Shown here in pieces: positions 33,290 through 41,981 of a DNA stretch of 64,000 bases (positions are counted from its first letter, which is position 1; the number at the start of each line of letters is the position of its first letter). The stretch comes from Paenibacillus sediminis (GTDB lineage Bacteria > Bacillota > Bacilli > Paenibacillales > Paenibacillaceae). The DNA is taken from the NCBI RefSeq assembly GCF_017873765.1, contig NZ_JAGGKP010000006.1:62001-126000 (forward strand), in the 5' to 3' direction. Under the pieces are notes generated by a model. It worked only from the letters and a program-made list of their open reading frames with translations. It had not been told where the DNA came from and ran no database searches. Position numbers and translations under genes: made by a program.

Positions 33290-33860
33290 TCATTCTGGTA
33301 GGGATAGTCTCTCCAATCTCTTTCTAAGGTACCCCTCTAGCCCTTTATCTGTACAATAGACGAAACAGCCTTTGAGGCCTCGAGTCATTAATATACGATA
33401 GGTATTCCGAATGATTTCATCAGCCATTCTCTCGCCTTTCAACTTATCTGCCTTTATTAGCTTAGAAATCCCTTTTAATGATTGGTCTGTTTTTGCCCTC
33501 TTTGTATAATCGGTAATGAGTTGCCCGTCAATGTACCTAATATCATCACCTATAATTACACCTACATAATCAAATTCAAGACCCTGACATGTGTGGATGC
33601 AACCAGCCTCTTGAACCGAGTCACTATCGATTGCCCATGTGGAGGTGTTATTGAGATTCCAACTCATTCCAAAATTATGGTCTGGTATAATAATATCGTG
33701 ATAGTTGGGATCATTTCGATGCTCGCTAGACCAATTCCAGCAATATCCTGCAACAATTCTAGATTTATTTTTTCCCCCGGGTCATTAATAGAGCTTTTTA
33801 CACGAAGATAAGCCAAAAGCACAGTACATAGAGTCTGTTGAGCGTCATCATTCTCGATAG
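33290..33860 (-). pseudogene. C-terminal remnant of a DUF2075-type helicase
   Basis: The last ~125 residues read intact to a stop at 33290: SVQEAGCIHTCQGLEFDYVGVIIGDD, an SF1-helicase motif-VI-like region, and RNTYRILMTRGLKGCFVYC with the MTR motif, typical of DUF2075/Schlafen-like helicases. Upstream the frame continues as RIVAGYCWNWSSEH, then meets a stop at about 33782. The next recognisable residues, INDPGEK, are in another frame. The N-terminal ATPase part is missing because the sequence switches to the nitronate monooxygenase gene at 33865. It is therefore truncated and frameshifted, and marks one edge of a rearrangement. Confidence 0.7.
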
Positions 33861-33864
33861 TCTT

Positions 33865-34818
33865 TTATGTTTCACACCATTTTTTCGTTATTTGTACGTA
33901 TTGCTCCATGATACGCTCCATGAGCTCGGATACAGTCGGAACATCTTCAATGAGACCAATCACCTGTCCAGCAAAAGCAAAGCCATCTGGTTGTCCTTCA
34001 TGAACAAGACGACGATTTACTTCCCCGCTAATATAAGATTTAAGTGCTTCGTACGTTGGTGTTTTTTGCTCAACCTTTAAAATTTCATCTGCATAATCGT
34101 TATGCAACACACGAGCAGGCGCTCCGATTGAGCGCTTCACTACTACCGTGTCCATTTCAGAGCCTTGTACAATAAGTTGTTTATAATAATCCGATGCCTC
34201 TACACATTCTTTCGTCGCAATAAATCGAGTACCCATTTCAATCCCTTCGGCTCCTAAAGCTAAAGCAGCTGCTAAGCCTCTTCCATCAGCAATGCCCCCT
34301 GATGCGACGACTGGAATCGATACAGAATCAACGACGCGAGGTGTTAATACGATGGTCCCTAAATCATCTCTCCCTAAATGTCCTCCACCTTCTTGTCCGA
34401 CAACAATGACCCCATCTGCGCCTAACTGCTCCGCTTTTTGTGCTTGGCGAACACCTGCAACAAGGACAAGTGTTTTAATCGATGTGCCTTTTAATAACTC
34501 AAACATCGGTGCGGGATTCCCGCCTGTAATGGATATAACAGGAACGTTCTCCTCAATAGCAACTTGAGCAAACGGTTCATAGCCCATACCGTGCATACCG
34601 AAAGCAAAATTTACACCAAAAGGCTTATCTGTTAATGTACGTGTTCTTCGAATTTCCTCTCGAAGAGCTTCAGGTGTTGGTAAGCTAAGCGCTGTCACTT
34701 GCCCTAATCCCCCAGCATTGGAGACAGCTGCTGTAAGATCGGCATAAGCTAAATAAGCGAGTCCTCCTTGGATTATGGGTTTTTCGATATTCAATAATTC
34801 GGTAATACGTGTATTCAT
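33865..34818 (-). CDS. Nitronate monooxygenase (NPD/FabK-like FMN enzyme)
   Basis: FMN-dependent flavoenzyme of the 2-nitropropane dioxygenase family, with 317 residues. LNIEKPIIQGGLAYLAYADL starts the TIM barrel. GVNFAFG, ITGGNPAP, VVGQEGGGHLGRDD (with the GGH active-site motif) and the phosphate-binding VVASGGIADGRGLAAALALG are seen. It could detoxify propionate-3-nitronate or be an enoyl-reductase-like relative. GGAGG precedes the ATG. It lies 29 bp after ecfT in the biotin-transport operon, an unexpected partner. Confidence 0.9.
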   Translation of the reverse strand: MNTRITELLNIEKPIIQGGLAYLAYADLTAAVSNAGGLGQVTALSLPTPEALREEIRRTRTLTDKPFGVNFAFGMHGMGYEPFAQVAIEENVPVISITGGNPAPMFELLKGTSIKTLVLVAGVRQAQKAEQLGADGVIVVGQEGGGHLGRDDLGTIVLTPRVVDSVSIPVVASGGIADGRGLAAALALGAEGIEMGTRFIATKECVEASDYYKQLIVQGSEMDTVVVKRSIGAPARVLHNDYADEILKVEQKTPTYEALKSYISGEVNRRLVHEGQPDGFAFAGQVIGLIEDVPTVSELMERIMEQYVQITKKWCET

Positions 34819-34847
34819 GTATGGATGCCTCCGTTTCTATCGATCAC

Positions 34848-35600
34848 CTAAACGACGAATAAAATGATGAAGGAGATCGAAATTGGGAATAAAAAGTACA
34901 AATATTCTCTTTTTTTAATAGAGAGTGTATGAAAATGAGTGCGATTTTGGCCTTTTCCAAAAGCTCTTGCTTCTATGGCCATCGTCAAATGATCAGCACG
35001 GGTCACAAGGGATAACAGGAGGGGTACAATCATTTTCATTGAGAGCATCATTTTCTGTGTTAATGAATGCGGTACGATACCGCGAGCTTGTTGACTTACT
35101 TGAATTCGTTTCCACTCTTCCATAATAAGTGGTAGAAAACGGAGAGCAATCGTAATCATTAATGACCATTGTGCTACAGGTATACGCAGTTTCTCCAATG
35201 GACGTAACATCGTTTCCAGCCCGAGGGCAAGAATCATCGGTTTTGTCGTAGCTGTTAACATGACCGCTAAAACAACCATACAAAGAATACGAACCACATA
35301 TCGCAGTCCTATGAATAAACCTTCAAGAGAAAAATAAGTAGCTCCCGAAAAAATAAAGTGGTACAAAAAGGTAAATAATAAAATAATGATCACGGGACGA
35401 ATCGCTTTCAATAGGTATAACCACGGCAATTTCGCTAATGTCCCGATCATAACGATCGATACAATCGCGACAACAAAGCCTGCCCACGTATTCAATTGGA
35501 TATAGCTAATTAACATGAACATAACAGACAGCAATTTTATTCTAGGATCCAGACGATGAATAAAGGAATCTTTAGTTACATAGTCAGTCGAGAATTCCAT
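34848..35600 (-). CDS. ecfT: ECF transporter transmembrane subunit EcfT
   Basis: Membrane coupling subunit of an energy-coupling-factor vitamin transporter, with 250 residues. It has the characteristic start DSFIHRLDPRIKLLSVMFMLI, about five membrane helices and the ATPase-contacting coupling segments with Ala-Arg-Gly (VSQQARGIVPHSL and TMAIEARAFGKGQNRT). It overlaps the ecfA2 end by 17 bp. The operon starts with bioY, so biotin is the substrate of this dedicated module. Confidence 0.93.
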   Translation of the reverse strand: MEFSTDYVTKDSFIHRLDPRIKLLSVMFMLISYIQLNTWAGFVVAIVSIVMIGTLAKLPWLYLLKAIRPVIIILLFTFLYHFIFSGATYFSLEGLFIGLRYVVRILCMVVLAVMLTATTKPMILALGLETMLRPLEKLRIPVAQWSLMITIALRFLPLIMEEWKRIQVSQQARGIVPHSLTQKMMLSMKMIVPLLLSLVTRADHLTMAIEARAFGKGQNRTHFHTLSIKKREYLYFLFPISISFIILFVV

Positions 35601-36387
35601 TTATCTTCATTCCCTCTACGATACTTCGTAATAGTTTATCATTTGTCCGTGCTGGGTTTAATGGCGTTTGTAAACGATTCTGCACATCATGAAAACAAGC
35701 AACACTAGGCGGTAACGCAAGCCCTGCTTCCAAAAGACTGTCGGGTGATTTAAAAAAGCATTCCTCGACCGTTTTCATTTGATGATCACCCGTCTTTTTC
35801 ATCATATAAACGTCATCCCCATAAGCAAGTACTTCTTCCATCTCATGTGTAATACAAATCAGTGTATTTCCTTGTAGTTGCCATTTTTTCAAAACATCCA
35901 GCATCATTTTCTTCTGCATTGGATCTAAGCCTGCAGTTGGTTCATCTACTAAAAGAACGGTTGGTTGAAGGATTAAAATAACGGCTAGTGCTAACCTTTT
36001 CTTTTGCCCACCACTTAATTGATACGGCGATTTTACTAAAACAGAAGCATCTAACTGAACCATTTCTAATACTTCTGCTATACCTTGCTGTATTTTTTCT
36101 TTGGACCAACCAAAATGAAGTGGCGCAAACTGTAGTTCTTTTTCAACAGTCGGTTCAAAAAATTGCGCATCCGCATGTTGAAATAAATAACCGATGTTGT
36201 CAGGAGCCGTTACTGTTCCTGATTTCGGTTTATATAATTTCTTCACGACTTCCAGTAAAGTGGATTTTCCAACACCATTTTGTCCAACAACGGCTGTCCA
36301 GCGTTTCTCACGAAATGTAACCGAAAGATTTTGAAAAACAGTGTATTGCTCTTTCTCTACTGTAATGCTGTCTAATTGGATGTCCAT
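35584..36387 (-). CDS. ecfA2: ECF transporter ATPase EcfA2
   Basis: ATP-binding subunit with 267 residues. Walker A is GQNGVGKSTLLE, the ABC signature YQLSGGQKKRLALA, Walker B TVLLVDEPTAGLDP, and the switch His is in ICITHEMEEVLAYGD. It overlaps ecfA1 by 16 bp upstream and ecfT by 17 bp downstream, so all three are translationally coupled. It forms a heterodimer with EcfA1 to power the BioY substrate-binding protein. The final ~40 residues form the usual C-terminal dimer extension. Confidence 0.93.
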   Translation of the reverse strand: MDIQLDSITVEKEQYTVFQNLSVTFREKRWTAVVGQNGVGKSTLLEVVKKLYKPKSGTVTAPDNIGYLFQHADAQFFEPTVEKELQFAPLHFGWSKEKIQQGIAEVLEMVQLDASVLVKSPYQLSGGQKKRLALAVILILQPTVLLVDEPTAGLDPMQKKMMLDVLKKWQLQGNTLICITHEMEEVLAYGDDVYMMKKTGDHQMKTVEECFFKSPDSLLEAGLALPPSVACFHDVQNRLQTPLNPARTNDKLLRSIVEGMKINGILD

Positions 36388-37136
36388 AAAGAATCAATAC
36401 ACTCCTTCCATGTGCTAGCTTTAACATTTAATCCGAAGGTTCTTTGAAGTTCAACCGTAAAGGGCATCGGCAGCTGTGTTGAAGATGCTAACTGTTCTAA
36501 ATCCCCATCAAATACAAGTTCGCCATGATCCAGCATCAGAAACCGATCGGCCATTAAATATTCCTCTACTAAATGGGTCGTATACATAATGGTCCAGCCT
36601 TTTTGTTTTAAATGAAGTATGATTTGTTGGAAATGTTCACGCGCTACTGGATCCAGCATCGATGTCACTTCATCTAATAACAAAACGTCTGGTTCCATCG
36701 CTAAAATAGCAGCTAAGGCAACGCGTTGTTTCTCTCCGCCAGATAATTGCATCGGATGTTTCTCTAATGCCCATCTCATCCCCACTTGGTCTAAAGCAGC
36801 AAGCGCTCTTTCAAGCATTTCTTCCCGTGGAATACCTATGTTTTCAAGTCCAAAAACCATCTCATCCAAAACAGAAGTCGTAATGAATTGATTATCTGGA
36901 TGTTGAAAGACAATACCGACTTTTGGGGGACGAACAGCCTCTCCTTCCCATTCTATGGATCCTTCTTGAGGATTAATCAATCCTGCCATTGCATGCAATA
37001 ATGTTGACTTTCCGCTTCCATTTAAGCCAATTAAGGCAACACATTCGCCTTTTTCAATGTTTAATGAAATATTGAAAATGCCATCTGTTTCGTTGTATCG
37101 GTAAGTCACTTGTTCGCATTTGAGCACGTTTCCCAC
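36372..37136 (-). CDS. ecfA1: ECF transporter ATPase EcfA1
   Basis: ATP-binding subunit with 254 residues. Walker A is GLNGSGKSTLLHAM, Q-loop GIVFQHPDNQFI, signature MQLSGGEKQRVALA, Walker B DVLLLDEVTSMLDP, and switch His YTTHLVEEY. The Q-loop QHPDNQ form is typical of EcfA proteins. It begins after a ~118-bp gap from bioY that contains a weak hairpin terminator, which may lower ECF-module expression relative to BioY. Confidence 0.93.
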   Translation of the reverse strand: MGNVLKCEQVTYRYNETDGIFNISLNIEKGECVALIGLNGSGKSTLLHAMAGLINPQEGSIEWEGEAVRPPKVGIVFQHPDNQFITTSVLDEMVFGLENIGIPREEMLERALAALDQVGMRWALEKHPMQLSGGEKQRVALAAILAMEPDVLLLDEVTSMLDPVAREHFQQIILHLKQKGWTIMYTTHLVEEYLMADRFLMLDHGELVFDGDLEQLASSTQLPMPFTVELQRTFGLNVKASTWKECIDSLWTSN

Positions 37137-37198
37137 TCCTTAAAAAGCTGTCCTTTCGAACCGAACATTCCTGCCGTTGATGTCATCGCTTTCGTGTA

Positions 37199-37232
37199 AA
37201 AGAAAAGCATCCGCTGTTACACGGAAGCTTTC
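37199..37232 (-). terminator. Weak intercistronic hairpin between bioY and ecfA1
   Basis: Leftward AAGCTTCCG and CGGATGCTT pair around an 8-nt loop and are followed by TTCTTTTAC. It may partly terminate transcription after bioY. Confidence 0.45.
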
Positions 37233-37253
37233 TATCCACGAATTCTCTTTTCT

Positions 37254-37817
37254 TTACCGATGAGCAGTGTTAAAACGAACAGAGTTGATCGGACTTACTG
37301 TTTTTAATTGAATCGCAATAATCGCGGCTACAATAGCTTTGATCGTATCGCCAGGTATGAAGATCAGACCACTTGTAACGCCACCTACAATAGATGTGTG
37401 TGTAATCATCGCCATCACTACAGCACCAATCGCATCGACGAATAAAGCACCAAATACGAAATTAATAATCATTATTTTCCATACTTTAGCCTCAAACCAA
37501 ACTTTTTCTGTAAAATAACCAATTAAAAATGCAGCGATTGGCCAAGACCAAATATAACCAGCAGCAGGTCCAATTAATGGTGCGATACCACCTCGTCCAC
37601 CTGACAACAGCGGCAAGCCGATGGCTACTAATACGATAAATAGAATCATACTCATTGCGCCTGTTTTTTTACCTAAAAAGCAACCTGCAAGGATAACCCC
37701 TAATGTCTGTAATGTAATCGGTACAGGAATAAATCCTAGTGGGATAGCTGGAACCAGCCCCATTACACCAACTAATGCCGCAAATAAAGCAGCTAATACC
37801 ATTTCTTTCGTTTTCAT
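37254..37817 (-). CDS. bioY: Biotin transporter substrate-binding subunit BioY
   Basis: Membrane S-component that captures biotin, with 187 residues and about six helices. The segments GLVPAIPLGFIPVPITLQTLG, SGGRGGIAPLIGPAAGYIW and the C-terminal FIPGDTIKAIVAAIIA are diagnostic of BioY. It is the first gene of the operon bioY-ecfA1-ecfA2-ecfT-nitronate monooxygenase. An AAGAGGTG site precedes the ATG and a BirA operator lies 53 bp upstream. Confidence 0.95.
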   Translation of the reverse strand: MKTKEMVLAALFAALVGVMGLVPAIPLGFIPVPITLQTLGVILAGCFLGKKTGAMSMILFIVLVAIGLPLLSGGRGGIAPLIGPAAGYIWSWPIAAFLIGYFTEKVWFEAKVWKIMIINFVFGALFVDAIGAVVMAMITHTSIVGGVTSGLIFIPGDTIKAIVAAIIAIQLKTVSPINSVRFNTAHR

Positions 37818-37869
37818 GAGTTACACCTCTTTCTTAAATTCTTTTTAATCATACATAGAACGCTTTTTA

Positions 37870-37901
37870 TTGTAAACCTTTTTTATGAGTTAGGTTAACA
37901 A
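37870..37901. promoter_or_regulatory. BirA operator in the bioY / DUF1284 intergenic region
   Basis: TTGTAAACC, 14 bp, GGTTAACAA. This equals the known BirA-box architecture (TTGTAAACC-N14-GGTTTACAA) with one difference in the right half. It lies between the divergent starts of bioY (37817) and the DUF1284 gene (37969) and overlaps a TACAAT -10-like sequence for bioY. Biotin-dependent repression of uptake is expected; BirA itself is not in the window. Confidence 0.85.
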
Positions 37902-37968
37902 TCACATTGAATTTCTCCAATATTTTTGTTAACTTAAAACAAAATAAGCGAACTAAAGGTGATATATC

Positions 37969-38391
37969 ATGTTTCACTTACGGGGACATCATATTTTTTG
38001 TTTATTAGGCTATCGTGGGATGGGATATTCGGAGGAATATGCGGAAAATATGACCGCTGTTCATACAGCTTTACGTGAGCAGCCGGAAACACTTGTTCAA
38101 ATCATAGCGGGACCTGATCAACTTTGCGCAAAGTATCCTGAAGATAAAGAATATCACTGTCAGGACAAAGATATCTATGAGCGAGATGCTGAAATATTAT
38201 CACGCCTTGGGGTACATATTGGTGATATCCTCCCCTGGTCGGAAGTAGAGAATCGCATTCGTGCTCATGTCGTCCCAGAGGACATCGGAGTTGTTTGTGA
38301 AACTTGCTCATGGCGATCTTACGGCTATTGTCAGCAAGGTGTTGAGCGTATTATTGGTCACAAAGGCTTATGGAACGTTGAACACAAATAA
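37969..38391 (+). CDS. DUF1284 cysteine-rich protein
   Basis: A 140-residue protein of the DUF1284 family. It starts FHLRGHHIFCLLGYRGMGYS and contains spaced cysteines: C11 in HIFC, one in DQLCAKYP, one in YHCQDKD, a pair CETC, and YCQQG. Such spacing suggests an iron-sulfur or zinc centre. No function is established for the family to my knowledge. AAAGGTGATATATC precedes the ATG. Its divergent placement across the BirA operator suggests it may belong to the biotin regulon (inference). Confidence 0.82.
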   Translation: MFHLRGHHIFCLLGYRGMGYSEEYAENMTAVHTALREQPETLVQIIAGPDQLCAKYPEDKEYHCQDKDIYERDAEILSRLGVHIGDILPWSEVENRIRAHVVPEDIGVVCETCSWRSYGYCQQGVERIIGHKGLWNVEHK

Positions 38392-38407
38392 GCCCGGTAG
38401 TAACGAA

Positions 38408-39535
38408 TCAACTTTCACCCATAGCATTGTTAATATCATAATCATTTATATCGATGTCCAAAGACATACCAAGTGCCATTTTTGCCAGCTGATTCCCAAT
38501 GAAGGGACCCATTGTCAAGCCGGAAGCTCCGAGTCCATTTGCTGCTATCAGACCATCCCAGCCAGGAACGGCGCCAATTACAGGAAGAAAACCAGGTGTA
38601 AAAGGACGAAAACCCACTCTTACCTCCTGAAAAGTACTGTTCGATAGACCGGGGGCAATTTCCAAGCCTTTATTCAGGATTTCCTGTATACCTCCTGCTG
38701 TTACTCTTGTATCGTAGCCTTCTATTTCATTTTCATGAGTCGCCCCTATAACAATCCTCTGTTTGTCAAATGCCAACAGATATTGATCAGAAGGCGGCAT
38801 GATAACCGGCCAGGTCCCTGTGTCTTGAAAATCAGGAACCTGCAAATGCAAAATCTGCGCTTTTTGAAAGCTAACCTTAAAATGAATTCCTAATGGTTGC
38901 AGTAGTTCATCTGCCCACGCACCCGCACATACAATGACCTCGTCAGCCGAGAAACTTCTTGCTCCGACAGCTACTCCTGTTACACGGTTCGAATGATACT
39001 GAAGTACTGCATCCCCGTTTACTAAGACGGCCCCGTTTCTTTGTGCCGATCGGATTAATGCATCGCGCAGCGCTCGACCATCCACACGGGCACCTCCGCT
39101 AATGTGAAGCGAATGATAACGTTCATCAAGCAGAGGAAACAGTTCTTGGGATTCTTTATTATCTAGACGGGTCATTTCACCGATTTCTGGTGCATCCGCT
39201 TTTCGTTTGTGCGCACGTTCTTCCATTTTTTTGATTTTTTCCAAATCATCATGAATACTAAGCACACCTACTCGAGCATAGCCTGTTTCTGTTTCGCCCT
39301 CGCTTTTAAGTTCTTCAATCAATCCAGGATAAAAGCGCGCACCGGCCTTTGCCAGTTGATACCAAGCTTTATTGCGCCGCTGTGATAACCAGGGGCAGAT
39401 AATGCCTGCAGCGGCATCAGTAGCCTGTCCCTTATCCTTACGGTCAACAATGAGGACCTCTGCACCCATTTTTGCTAACTGATATGCAGTCGATGCCCCA
39501 AGAATTCCTGCTCCTATTACAATGACTTTCTTCAT
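38408..39535 (-). CDS. FAD-dependent amino acid oxidase/dehydrogenase (DadA-like)
   Basis: Flavoenzyme of the D-amino acid/glycine oxidase fold, with 375 residues from the ATG at 39533-39535 (GGAAAGGG upstream). A longer open frame to 39637 would put 34 unlikely residues before the FAD motif. FAD site VIGAGILGASTAYQLAKMG is at the very N-terminus. AAAGIICPWLSQRRNKAWYQLA, VDGRALRDALI, VIVCAGAWADELL and the C-terminal VRVGFRPFTPGFLPVIG and AANGLGASGLTMGP are typical. It deaminates an amino acid or removes an N-substituent. It converges with the DUF1284 gene; 39640-39805 shows no further gene. Confidence 0.88.
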   Translation of the reverse strand: MKKVIVIGAGILGASTAYQLAKMGAEVLIVDRKDKGQATDAAAGIICPWLSQRRNKAWYQLAKAGARFYPGLIEELKSEGETETGYARVGVLSIHDDLEKIKKMEERAHKRKADAPEIGEMTRLDNKESQELFPLLDERYHSLHISGGARVDGRALRDALIRSAQRNGAVLVNGDAVLQYHSNRVTGVAVGARSFSADEVIVCAGAWADELLQPLGIHFKVSFQKAQILHLQVPDFQDTGTWPVIMPPSDQYLLAFDKQRIVIGATHENEIEGYDTRVTAGGIQEILNKGLEIAPGLSNSTFQEVRVGFRPFTPGFLPVIGAVPGWDGLIAANGLGASGLTMGPFIGNQLAKMALGMSLDIDINDYDINNAMGES

Positions 39536-39805
39536 GTCTCTACCCTTTCCTGAATCACTGTGTCTAATCAAGAGAAATATGCCAATTGATAGCGCGTGAT
39601 TGGTAATATATCTAATATAGTATACATTTGTGGTCAATAGAAACGAAGGCGGTCTGTGTTTCTGTCTTGGCTGCCACGCCCGAATAAAAAAGCAGATCGT
39701 CTTATAGGCAATATGAGTTGCTTTAAAGAAAGTAGCTATTCAAATGGTCTATTTATGTCGATATAAATATATAGAAGTTTATTTCCAGTAGGAATGAGGC
39801 AAATT

Positions 39806-40537
39806 ATGTTTCTAAATTTTTTATTTAAGAATAAAAAGAACAACAACTCTAATAAAGATATGAAACAAACTCCAAGCACTATAAAAAAGACACACAATGA
39901 TGTAACAAGAATAAAGAATGAACAAATTGCAGTTAGAAAAGGCGAACTCGGAGAATACAAAATTGACATTCAACTATCCCAAATGCCAAAAGAGTATATG
40001 TACTTGAATGATTTATTAGTTAAAAACCCTAAATCGTCAACAGGATACTCCCAAATAGACCACGTTATCATTACTCCTTATGGATTATTTGTAATTGAAA
40101 CAAAGAATTATCAGGGAACTATTTATGGAGGAAAAGATAGAAAAACTTGGTTGATTAATGGCAAGTTTAAAATGATGAATCCATTGATGCAGAACTATGG
40201 CCATATTCAAGCACTTAAAAACTTTATTGATTTAAAATACCACCAATACTTTATTTCCATGGTATCCTTTACAAAAAGATGTACTTTTAAAATTGATGAA
40301 GAGTTACGAAAGATTAATTCCAGCGAATTGGTAGTCTATGATATTGAGCTAACTGAGTTTATTAATCGAAAAGTTGCTGTCCTTAAATTACATTACAAAA
40401 ATCCCGTTTTAATGAAGGATGCTGTTGAGGAGATATATACTTCCTTTTTGAATTCCAATATTGTAGATGAATCAATTAGAAAACAACATGTGGATAGCAT
40501 ACAAAGAAAGCAGAACAACGATGATAAAAAAGACTGA
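39806..40537 (+). CDS. NERD-domain protein (nuclease-related)
   Basis: A 243-residue protein. The start is the ATG at 39806 (GAGG 6 nt before it) rather than an in-frame ATG at 39794. A hydrophobic/basic N-terminus of ~10 residues and a Lys/Asn-rich linker precede the NERD domain at about 45-150: RKGELGEYKIDIQL, STGYSQIDHVIITPYGLFVI then ETKNY. That matches the D-x(n)-E-x-K pattern of restriction-endonuclease-like folds. NERD proteins are often found on plasmids and islands with DNA-processing or defence functions. The AT-rich composition differs from the left half of the window. Confidence 0.82.
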   Translation: MFLNFLFKNKKNNNSNKDMKQTPSTIKKTHNDVTRIKNEQIAVRKGELGEYKIDIQLSQMPKEYMYLNDLLVKNPKSSTGYSQIDHVIITPYGLFVIETKNYQGTIYGGKDRKTWLINGKFKMMNPLMQNYGHIQALKNFIDLKYHQYFISMVSFTKRCTFKIDEELRKINSSELVVYDIELTEFINRKVAVLKLHYKNPVLMKDAVEEIYTSFLNSNIVDESIRKQHVDSIQRKQNNDDKKD

Positions 40538-40721
40538 AAACGAGGTTTAGTATGTCACAACTTTATTATTTTTAAATAAAGTCATGCTAAAAGGACAGGA
40601 ATTAGTTGAGAGCGACCAGGATTTTCTCCTGCTTTTTTTCATGCTTTTGGGGTTCGTAGAACCCTTCCCACTTTTCTTTAGACATCAGGTTTGGACAGTC
40701 AACAGTAAATCAGACAACTTT

Positions 40722-40914
40722 TTAAAGGGATGCAGCTTTGTACTGAACTGGCGTCATGTATCCTAATGTGCCTTGAATACGATGCTTGTTGGACCAGTTC
40801 ACATAATCATATAATTCCAACTTTAGATGGTAAAGGCTTTGAAAATTCATCTGGTTTACGAATTCTGTTTTCATCACTTTGTAGGTGGCTTCAGCAACGA
40901 TTAAGTCGTGGCTA
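40722..40914 (-). pseudogene. IS3-family OrfB, C-terminal fragment
   Basis: About 62 residues matching the end of an IS3-type integrase: SHDLIVAEATYKVMKTEFVN, LYDYVNWSNKHRIQGTLGYM, TPVQYKAASL. The catalytic core is missing. Just downstream (40690-40715) GTCAACAGTAAATCAGACA resembles an IS3 terminal repeat. A short frame MSKEKWEGFYEPQ... lies at about 40605-40690 without clear relatives. Confidence 0.75.
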
Positions 40915-40924
40915 AGAAAAAGAA

Positions 40925-41206
40925 ATGGAAAGGATTTTCCAAGTGTCAATAATTATACCTCTGCTTACGATTACTATAGCTGCATTTCTCATTATATGGT
41001 GTGTGGTATACTTAGTTTTAAAGCATTCTACAGATTCACCACGTATAGGAGCATATATAATTCTAGGTATTGTTGTTGTTGAAGTGCTTGCGATTTTTTC
41101 TCAATACTACTTGTATCGTGATAATCGTTCCTTAAATTATACAATTCTGTTGATATTGTTTGTTACTGCAATTTCGTCCATTTCCTATTTAAATTCAAAA
41201 AAATAA
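40925..41206 (+). CDS. Small membrane protein
   Basis: 93 residues with three hydrophobic segments (IIIPLLTITIAAFLIIWCVV, IGAYIILGIVVVEVLAIF, YTILLILFVTAISSI) and a short charged tail. I do not recognise it. It starts right after the IS3 fragment and lacks a strong ribosome site, so the true 5' end may have been replaced by the insertion. The following 41207-41587 shows no gene. Confidence 0.45.
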   Translation: MERIFQVSIIIPLLTITIAAFLIIWCVVYLVLKHSTDSPRIGAYIILGIVVVEVLAIFSQYYLYRDNRSLNYTILLILFVTAISSISYLNSKK

Positions 41207-41587
41207 GGTATCAGATGACAAGCTTTTTAGGAAACATATTGTTAGCTACAGACTGAGGGTTATGAACGCCGCTGTAATGGTTAAGACTCTGTAGTCTAAC
41301 TCATTCTAGAGTGGGCATATCATCTCAGTTATTAAGATCAAGACATTGATAAAAATCTCCTAATTTCATCGGTCAGCTTTATTTTCGCCAGTTGGTTATG
41401 AGCGAGAAGAAGCTGGCTTTTTTTCTGTTGTATATAAGTTTCACTTTTATTGACTTATTAAAGGTCATGATTAGCTAAATTTGCTTGGCCTCGTTACAAC
41501 CCAGCCAATGTACAAGCGGTGCATGGTGCGCTAGGGAGGCGGTCGTCTAAATACACAAATAAAAAACCACAATGGATAAACAGCATT

Positions 41588-41616
41588 CCAATTGTTAGAC
41601 ACGACCTAACAATTGG
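41588..41616. repeat. Inverted repeat, possible IS3 end
   Basis: CCAATTGTTAG and CTAACAATTGG around a 7-nt centre. The right arm, read into the 41.6-43.1 kb segment, resembles the end beside the IS3 orfA at 43.13 kb (CTAACATTAGG). Confidence 0.45.
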
Positions 41617-41659
41617 AGTTGAGTTCACGAGAGGTTAGTCTCGTTTGTGGTCTAAATCA

Positions 41660-41977
41660 TTATTGCATAAATTTCCTTACCATCAATTCACTGATAAAAT
41701 ACGAAACCCCATACACTACACCGAAAATGACCAATCTCCAATCGAAACCTAAACATAATAATCCGCCTAAAGCCACACAAAGGTATACCACAAAATTTAG
41801 TTTACTACTGTATCTAGATGTCAACTGACTTAATAGTAATTGGATTAATCCAAGGACAATACATGCAATCAGGTTTAGCGCAGGAAGCCCATACAATGTC
41901 TCGGAAAAAAAGAATACTGCCAAGATAACACTAGAAAACATAAAACCTATGACCAACGTTAATATAACACGCTTCAT
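41660..41977 (-). CDS. Small membrane protein, putative immunity partner
   Basis: 105 residues with three to four hydrophobic helices (VILTLVIGFMFSSVILAVFF, LIACIVLGLIQLLLSQL, VVYLCVALGGLLCL). AGGTGAGG precedes its ATG. It begins 4 bp after the stop of the DUF3238-like module in the same direction, the usual position of an immunity gene behind a toxin module. Function is inferred from position only. Confidence 0.55.
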   Translation of the reverse strand: MKRVILTLVIGFMFSSVILAVFFFSETLYGLPALNLIACIVLGLIQLLLSQLTSRYSSKLNFVVYLCVALGGLLCLGFDWRLVIFGVVYGVSYFISELMVRKFMQ

Positions 41978-41981
41978 ATCC

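Noticed and set aside
32972-33330. Complete tmRNA gene
   Set aside because: Only the 3' T-arm/acceptor part is present; the 5' half and tag-peptide region are absent and the space is occupied by helicase remnant sequence.
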